Of a DNA stretch of 34,412 nt, positions 33,501-34,412 are shown piece after piece. The stretch comes from Lachnospiraceae bacterium (GTDB taxonomy: Bacteria > Bacillota > Clostridia > Lachnospirales > Lachnospiraceae). The stretch lies in contig JAFVDW010000024.1 in the NCBI GenBank assembly GCA_017478245.1, positions 1-34,412 on the forward strand. The letters are read 5' to 3'. The notes under the pieces are model-generated. The model searched no databases, had not been told where the DNA came from, and saw only the letters and a program-made list of their open reading frames with translations. The first letter of the stretch is position 1; every line of letters begins with the position of its first letter. The position numbers and the translations under genes are program-made.

Positions 33501-34412
33501 TACCCTTTGCTCCAGAAGCAACAACTGGAACAAGGATGGGAGGGTATAAAACAATGGATTACGATTTAGCCAGATATGTGTTATGTGATCCGCTAAATCG
33601 AATGTTTTTTTCAAATAGAAATTATAAGAGAGAGATTGATAAAATTGTAATAAGATATGGTAGAAAATATCAATTACAGGATTTGACAAGTGAAAAGTGG
33701 ATTTTAGGCAGTGCTTTTGGACAAATAAAGAAGGCCGGTTGGTGTGAGGACATCTTTTATGGAAAACCAAATGGAGGGAAATCAGGGGAAATTTTGGGCC
33801 TAGATATTGCAATAAGCAGAAAATATGGGTCTGCAACACATGGAAGCATGAGTCGGATTATGACAATTGCAGAAAAATATACATGGTGTGCAAAAATGGA
33901 ATTGCTAGGATACTTGGCTGATAGGATACCATATTATGGATATGAATATATTGATGATTATGGTCAGTTAGAAGATTATGTTAATCCGTATCAAGAACTT
34001 TGCCAAATTGATGTAGAAAAGGTAATGGAAGAAACAGACTGGCTTTTACCGGAAGAGTTGACGCCATCCATTAAAGGCTGTGGCTATGATAAAGATGGTA
34101 TTCAAAAGTGGCTTGTTGAATCAACTATACCAACTTTTGAAAAGTGGATTAAAATTCAAAAGGGAACCGTGACATTGTTTGGAGCACATTTTGTAAGTAA
34201 TGAGATCCAAGGTGTTACAACTATGATGTGGATATCTTCTGGTCTTGTACGCAAAGGGACAATATCATCACTTATTAAAAAGTTAAAAGATAGAGACTTT
34301 GCTATGGAATTAGTAAATGCTGTAGACTTTCTTGCTTATCCGACATCAGATTGTTATGTTTCACCTTTAGAAGTGTGCTGGTTTAACTGGAAGGATGAAC
34401 ACGGTTCAGATA
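30575..34412 (+). CDS. Avs-like STAND NTPase with N-terminal Mrr-like nuclease (3' partial)
   Basis: A giant gene whose frame is open for 1279 codons and runs off the window. The ATG follows AGAGGTGA. Residues 1 to about 160 are an Mrr-like PD-(D/E)XK domain: NQLFELWIDREY, VVVNGAGGDGGVE (D49) and GVQAKWF (Q67-x-K69). A helical linker follows. The ATPase has Walker A GGQGTGKT (354-361), Walker B VVICIDGVDEI (D445, then D448/E449) and a sensor-like FTGRP (R480), typical of STAND/NACHT proteins. The rest (about 520-1279) is a long sensor-type region with IRYYARAIMECA, DYDLARYVLCDP and AEKYTWCAKM. In Avs proteins such a region binds a phage protein and triggers oligomerisation and nuclease activity. 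That this one does so is inference. Confidence 0.88.
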   Translation, partial: MNWQHFQTYNEAATRAFEAMCNQLFELWIDREYKDTKKSFVVVNGAGGDGGVESYATLVTGEEIGVQAKWFPDSITTSQFSQIKSSILTALEVHPKLTKYIVCVPRDLSNLKKGKDGKIVQETEYLKWDKIVTDIKSKYPNSDIIFWGDHVLETQLQYAEAAGVRRYWFEKEEITKENLQYSFDKQKNGWLVQRYISVLHNQGKIHKEISNFLGISEECISLLGELKYIEKLLRMLIDEIGVLCDLLHEKNIYLDKIEQLQELCERVGCQLDELLGIKNAFQCENKLDQWNEYVLTYNELGNLEEWMDKCSHGDSFCHFWDVKKIIEKLYNVNMPQLIEKLKQRCNYDKLVIIGGQGTGKTHGIANVAETQLEQNYHIPILIQAKSVSPQDEWKDMIIRVLGLSQGWSEEELWSALEALSYRNEINNSLSQNEIRIVPKVVICIDGVDEIKPYTRWNDRISQVNAITSRHQRIRFCFTGRPYAFDRKRMISEQNLKRVVLSDDGDVPVRTIYDKYTQYYNVDDEGAKWLRYSISTPYALKLVCELYEGKHIGQIGKSDVTVSNLLREKFDKLNEEFKTIAGLEENTRDQIVKIVLIKINEIFETQNEATQAQVKSVLRGLDIYRYLDEPGLDKILDFLEKHSFLQSYQKCAKSFFEENETIYFLGVQPVYDYLKALRLFERSEYTEDLNLDAQVLENTGALQMYSVMVLENCGKILWNNKSCQEHLYEEDLFSVSAFALINVNEDISGKYAEWLRELMGGNAYALSLTVNKIVFPLARDREHPLGTMLLDQCLSAFGKSADRDVIWSVPSKLDANDDYPWIRLDDIEYMNESYKLENADCFDGMPLVWAWGLTSVDNKQRTMIRQEITKWGIEQPEEFYKLFEHFVGVNDIQAKTDIFAITMAVTHVCRKNHSYLKLISKWIDRNIFQYGKIKNMHNAAIRYYARAIMECAYSEGIITSTQINKCRPPYRIDTSLLPFAPEATTGTRMGGYKTMDYDLARYVLCDPLNRMFFSNRNYKREIDKIVIRYGRKYQLQDLTSEKWILGSAFGQIKKAGWCEDIFYGKPNGGKSGEILGLDIAISRKYGSATHGSMSRIMTIAEKYTWCAKMELLGYLADRIPYYGYEYIDDYGQLEDYVNPYQELCQIDVEKVMEETDWLLPEELTPSIKGCGYDKDGIQKWLVESTIPTFEKWIKIQKGTVTLFGAHFVSNEIQGVTTMMWISSGLVRKGTISSLIKKLKDRDFAMELVNAVDFLAYPTSDCYVSPLEVCWFNWKDEHGSD

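Noticed and set aside
33459-33839. Minus-strand ORF of 126 codons in the giant gene
   Set aside because: A shadow of the STAND C-terminal region; composition is not protein-like and there is no SD.

Overview
The window looks like a chromosomal segment of a low-to-mid GC Gram-positive gut anaerobe, most likely a member of Lachnospiraceae (Clostridia). This rests on gene content and protein flavour: indolepyruvate:ferredoxin oxidoreductase, an L-box lysine riboswitch in front of dapA, DUF1836, a YerC/TrpR-like repressor, a bactofilin next to a degenerate LytM protein, an RlmD with four iron-sulfur cysteines, and SD motifs of the AGGAGG type throughout. No rRNA, tRNA or CRISPR array was seen.

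Layout. (1) 1-5308: iorA (5' end cut by the window), iorB, a metal-dependent amidohydrolase and an AMP-forming acyl-CoA ligase form one co-directional run that probably handles aryl (indole or phenyl) keto acids and acids; a C39-like cysteine peptidase fold protein follows. (2) 5309-5844: gene-poor, with hairpins and a decayed ORF. (3) 5845-9254: typA/bipA on the minus strand, a tandem-OB SSB-like protein and a corrinoid adenosyltransferase. (4) 9251-13938: a sigma-A promoter, a lysine riboswitch with its terminator, dapA, dapB, a GT-C type membrane glycosyltransferase and a family 2 glycosyltransferase, closed by a bidirectional terminator. (5) 13997-18395: a repeat-rich lipoprotein (minus), a eukaryote-type HisA, a lone PTS IIC, a degenerate LytM/M23 protein with a stop codon just after its best start signal, a bactofilin, and a TrpR-family regulator (minus) with a 20-bp palindrome in its leader. 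(6) 18573-22488: DUF1836 protein, an orphan NMT1-type lipoprotein, an XRE-like regulator (minus) and an SPFH/zinc-ribbon protein. (7) 22642-27078: PcrA helicase, an acidic single-pass membrane protein, and RlmD with a C-terminal extension.

(8) 27079-34412 is different: AT-rich, with debris of mobile DNA. It holds a Q-x-K nuclease-like gene broken by a frameshift, a small ORF, and the C-terminal remnant of a large serine recombinase carrying an amber codon. After these comes a tight four-gene operon: XRE regulator, a 229-aa helical protein, a membrane-anchored coiled-coil protein, and a giant protein (at least 1279 codons, running off the window). The giant protein has an N-terminal Mrr-like nuclease domain (GGDGGVE and QAK motifs), a STAND/NACHT-type P-loop ATPase (GGQGTGKT and ICIDGVDE) and a long C-terminal region. 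It is an Avs-like (antiviral STAND) NTPase. Its link with the two unrecognised upstream genes is the best candidate in this window for an undescribed defence system.
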